Shown: one piece after another, positions 60,135 to 64,000 of the stretch | How the letters are laid out: each line of letters begins with the position of its first letter | How positions within the stretch are numbered: the first letter of the stretch is position 1 | Source of the DNA: Xiphophorus maculatus | Taxonomy: Eukaryota > Chordata > Actinopteri > Cyprinodontiformes > Poeciliidae | Direction of reading: 5' to 3' | NCBI RefSeq assembly: GCF_002775205.1 | Contig: NC_036447.1 | Location: 21,124,501-21,188,500 of the forward strand | DNA: 64,000 nucleotides | Position numbers and translations under genes: made by a program | The notes under the pieces: model-generated | Told to the model about the DNA's origin: nothing | The model's database searches: none | What the model saw: only the letters and a program-made list of their open reading frames with translations

Positions 60135-62150
60135 GCTGTGTGACAAATTCTGCAAAAGGTTTGGTGGGTGTGAATCCTTTCATCAAGCACTTAAGCCACT
60201 TAAGTCTTAAGCAGGTCCACCCAATTTTAGGGGTGATGTGACCAACACACCGAACTGCAACACTTTCTTCCAACACTTTACGGGAACAGCTTTATGTGAC
60301 GCTTATCATCTATAAAAAACATTTTATTTTCTGATCTATCCCTAATTTTATGGTTGTCCATTTTCTCAAGTTAACCAAACAAAACAAACGGGCTTCTATA
60401 TTTGTTGTGCCACAGGCCTAATGTCTGAATAATTTACTCTTTGCTGACTGATCAACAGTAAGGACAACTAAAAGCATAAATTTACTCGCCAATATGATGG
60501 ATGACAAACTAGAAATGTGAATTGCTGTTTCCACAATAACATTGAGAGTTGACTTTAGTAGAAAAGCCGAACAAAACAGCAGCTTGCTGCAGCAGTAATA
60601 CTCACTAAACTGTGTGGCCAGATAACGAGTCAGCAACGAGTCAGAGGTGACTGTTGCAGACAGTTGAGTTCTCACATGCAGCACCGTCTGAATATGTTAG
60701 TCAAATTTTGAGGCAGCATGAAAAGGCATTCTATGCAAAGTGTAGTTCCAGGCACATGCAGGTGACATGAACGGTGCTTTAGTGCAATATATTCTGCATT
60801 TCTTAATGCTAAATGAATAAACAATTCTAAAATCTATTTTAGGATCTACATTTTAGACGCATACAAAGGTTGTTTAACTCAGGTGAGGCAAATAAAATTA
60901 ATTTTTTTAATGGGACGTTTATGTTTCAGGAGAAAACTAATGTACAATTTAAATTAGAGTAGAAACTAAAAACCAACCATTTCAAATAAGCAAAAAGATC
61001 AAGGGATTATAAGCATCTTCCTGTGACCTCTATAAAATGATTGTCTTTTCAATTTTGTCATCTACATCAATGTACTTAGACTCTGCTGCTTCTTATGTAC
61101 ACTCCATATGAAGGGGTTTGTCAAAATGTCATTATTTAGTCTTATAAATGCTGCAAAATTATGAAGATTTCTAACTCAAGCAGTTCCAGAAACATCAGCA
61201 CTGCTAAAGAAATTTAGAGTTTAAAATTCTCCGGATCACCAGAACATACTGGACCGGTATCAGCTCCTCTGCATTGGCAACCTGCTACGTTTAGGTTTAA
61301 TGTTAAAATCTTTTTTCTTACACTGAAAGCTTTGGTCTAAGACCAACTAAAATCCCTTTTTTCCTTTCTTTCTCTGCCTGGACACTTCTGTCCTAAGTAT
61401 GTAAATTTTGTGACGTCCAGATACTTCACTGAAAAAAACCTTCTGTTAGATGATGAAATATGAAAGATGAACAACAACAATGATGTTAATGATATTGTGT
61501 TGCTGTGTTTTTCTAACTAACTCTTTTAACTGTATGGCTGTCAGGATACTCTTGTAAAATGGCCTTTAATCTGAAGGAGTTTTATCCTGGTTTAATAAAG
61601 TTCGAAGAAGAAGAACACTTCTTCTTCTCAAAGTGTCTTTAAGTTCATCTAGAAACTTCTTGCTGCCAATAGTGGGTTTTATGGAAGATTCTGAAACAGA
61701 TTTTATTTTGTGAAAACTCTGTAAAGATGGCAGGATTTCCAAGACTTACTGAAAGTCAGACCAATATTCAGGTATGTAAATGCCACTATCAATGTGATCT
61801 GTGTTTCTGAAGAGCATTTTTCTTAAACCACATCCACTGACACTGGATTTCATGTTTAACTTTATGAAGTTTGAGTCTCAACCATTATTTTACTGTTGCT
61901 AGGATGATTGTTTCTCTATAAACACTCACTGAATTTCCAAAGACCGCTGCTCTGAAATTAATCCCACTTTGTTTATAAACATTTTACAACCATAATCAGA
62001 CCTTTGTTTCGGCTCTGATGTCCTTGATCTTTGTACTGCGGTTCCTTTAACCGCACTCTGCAGCAAACACACAATTTCTTTTCTGCAGCGTCATCTGAGG
62101 AATGGGTGCAGACGTTTTGAGTAAAAAAAAGATCTTGAATTTTTTCACAA
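60135..62150. other. Intergenic, nothing recognised
   Basis: AT-rich sequence with no supported gene. The small GAAGAAGAAG...CTTCTTCTTC inverted repeat near 61604-61628 is low-complexity. Confidence 0.4.
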
Positions 62151-62154
62151 TTTA

Positions 62155-62510
62155 TCAATTCAGTGGGATTTTATGTGAGAGATCAATCCTAAGTAATGCC
62201 TGAATGTGACGTAAGAGAAAATGGACACGTGTCTTTTAAAGAAAAGCCAAAGATCAGCATAAGATCTTAAACAATCTTATGCTGAAGTTTTTTGTGATTG
62301 TTCAACCTGCTTTGAACTTTTGGGATTTATTTTATTCTTCTTTGCAAAAAGGATTTAGCTGAGTCAGATTGGGTTGATTGCACTTATGAACAGCCTGGCC
62401 ACAGATTCTCAATTGTATTTAGGACTGGACTTTGACTGGACCATTGTGGCAGCTCCGGTTGCATGCTGGGTCATTTTCCTTCTGCCTGTTTGGCTGATTC
62501 TTTGATTGAT
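62155..62510 (-). mobile_element. Second truncated copy of the 59-60 kb Tc1-like family
   Basis: GTGGGATTTTATGTGAGAGATCAATCC is the subterminal repeat text. After a deletion, GGCCACAGATTCTCAATTGTATTTAGGACTGGACTTTGACTGGACCATTG is an internal region of the same family. The fragment is cut short where a SINE is inserted. Confidence 0.6.
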
Positions 62511-62513
62511 GTT

Positions 62514-62740
62514 ATAATAATATAAGTGGGCGTGCTGTGGTGGCGTAGGGGTTAGTGTGACCCATGTTTGGAGGCCTTGAGTCCTCGACGCGGCCGACGC
62601 GGGTTTGACTCCCGGACCCGACGATATTTGCCGCATGTCTTCCGCCTCTTCTTTCCCCTTTCCTGCCAGCCTCCTTTCATATAAGGGAAACTAGAGCCCA
62701 CAAAAGACACCCTGGAGGGGGAGGAAAAAAATAATAATAT
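62514..62740 (+). mobile_element. tRNA-derived SINE with 10-bp target-site duplication
   Basis: The body at 62524-62730 begins with GGGCGTGCTGTGGTGGCG, has an A-box-like TGGCGTAGGGGTTAG and a B-box-like GGGTTTGACTCCC, and ends in an A-rich tail. Identical ATAATAATAT copies flank it at 62514-62523 and 62731-62740. The long gap between the anticodon region and B box (CTCGACGCGGCCGACGC) resembles the variable arm of a class II tRNA (Leu/Ser type). Length is about 207 bp. Confidence 0.8.
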
Positions 62741-62744
62741 GAGA

Positions 62745-64000
62745 AGTGAGAAAGATATACTGTCAGGCACCTGCATTATTTTGTGTTGTGTAAATCGAAT
62801 TGAAAACTATTCCATTTCAGTAAGATCCACACGTCTTATCATGTCTGATTATTCCAAACCATTTCTTTCAGTGTTTTAGTTTCCTTTGTTTAGGCCCCTC
62901 TCTATAAACAAAGTAAAATATTGTTGTTTGTGGTTTGAGGAGTTGAAACCTTTCATAATTTACAAACCAAAATGTTCAGCTTGAGAGTCTCTGGACGGCC
63001 TTGACTAGACTAGAGAGAGAGAAAAGAAAACATTTTATTTGTGTAGCTCCTAATCACCGTTGATACGTATAATCTCGACTGGCCTGTCAGAACTCACATT
63101 ATGAAAAGCAGGACTCCTCTAGGATCCCCGTGAAGAACAAAAGACCTCCCACTAGTAGCTTAGAGGTAAACAGAAATACACAAACGAAGGGAGGTGCAGT
63201 TGTGTCTACTGGGTGTTGTTGAGGCAGAGAAGACTTTTTCTGGCTTCCTCAGAGTCTGCAGACAAAGTTATTTGTATTATACCAAAGCTGCAACTGAGTC
63301 ACTGTGAGAACCGGTGTTGACACAAGTCCTGAGAAACCGGCAGGTAGAGACACAGTCATATGTAATGACCTGAAAATGACTGATCTTAATGAAGTGGAGA
63401 AGCTAATGTCTTTTTGGGCCAGTCAGTGTAGATGGGCGTTTTCACCTGAAACAACCTCATGAGTCACTGTGGAGTAAAATCTCAGCCACAGAAGACACCC
63501 ACACCAACTCTCCACCATCACTGCAAACATTTTCAGAGATTTGGACTCTTTCCTTGTCTATCTCAGCAGAAATGTCTGTGGATTATGGCCCTAACTTTAA
63601 ATAAACAGTGGTGACAGTTTAATAAATCATATTAAGCTTTTGCTCCATCCTGAATAAAATCTTATTCAGGATGTTGAATAAAATGCTGTCATGTTTCGAC
63701 ATTTGCTCTCTGAGATTAATGTCCTGCTCTAGAGATGCAATAGATGAGATGTATTTTATAAAAAGTTATTTAATCTGAAAAGATGGAGAAAGTAAAACCA
63801 GGAGGACCAATTGTCATAGTGCAAGGTTTATCATGTGAATGACATAGTGGTGTAAATTAACCTTAATTGCAGTTCACGGTGCTGTAACTATCATTGTGTG
63901 GAGAAAGAAAAACTTTCTTTTATACACGAACAGTTGAAAAGGAAGTAAATTGTGATTAATGACTGAGTGCAGGAGGGTGGCACGATGAAGCAGACTTCTG
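62745..64000. other. Intergenic end of window
   Basis: No gene recognised. A perfect 12-bp-stem hairpin lies at 63646-63673 (CATCCTGAATAA / TTATTCAGGATG, 4-nt loop). Confidence 0.45.

Overview
This window is vertebrate nuclear DNA, most likely from a percomorph-type teleost fish. Genes are split by GT-AG introns. The proteins are vertebrate-specific: an LBX homeobox factor, CENP-K, SMAP1 and a type I keratin. The background is AT-rich, rich in microsatellites, and littered with Tc1-like DNA transposon relics and tRNA-derived SINEs of the kind common in fish. Nothing prokaryotic, viral or CRISPR-like was found.

Layout. Bases 1-15300 form a gene-free flank holding a SINE with perfect target-site duplications, a LINE fragment, Tc1 relics and several GC-richer blocks that look like conserved non-coding elements. 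Bases 15332-18550 carry a two-exon lbx1-type gene on the plus strand. Bases 18551-23500 are its 3' UTR and another regulatory-looking flank interrupted by long AT and AAT repeats. Bases 23695-28364 are cenpk (10 exons, +) and bases 29693-40793 are smap1 (10 coding exons, +). Bases 41400-54800 contain no gene I recognise, only transposon relics and one exon-like segment. Bases 57705-55051 are a type I keratin gene on the minus strand with eight exons, including a 14-nt microexon. The rest, to 64000, is intergenic with Tc1 and SINE insertions.

The four genes are not a pathway. lbx1 is a developmental transcription factor in a regulatory landscape. cenpk (inner kinetochore) and smap1 (ArfGAP of clathrin-coated vesicle traffic) look like housekeeping genes, each with a perfect TGACGTCA site upstream of its start. 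The keratin is an epithelial intermediate-filament subunit. The exon models below were built by hand from splice sites and reading phase. All junctions keep frame and give 272, 266, 458 and 403 residues. The least expected observations are a cluster of ACGAAAYG motifs in the lbx1 intron, the hidden keratin tail behind the 14-nt exon, and a near-perfect 44-nt palindrome in the smap1 3' UTR.
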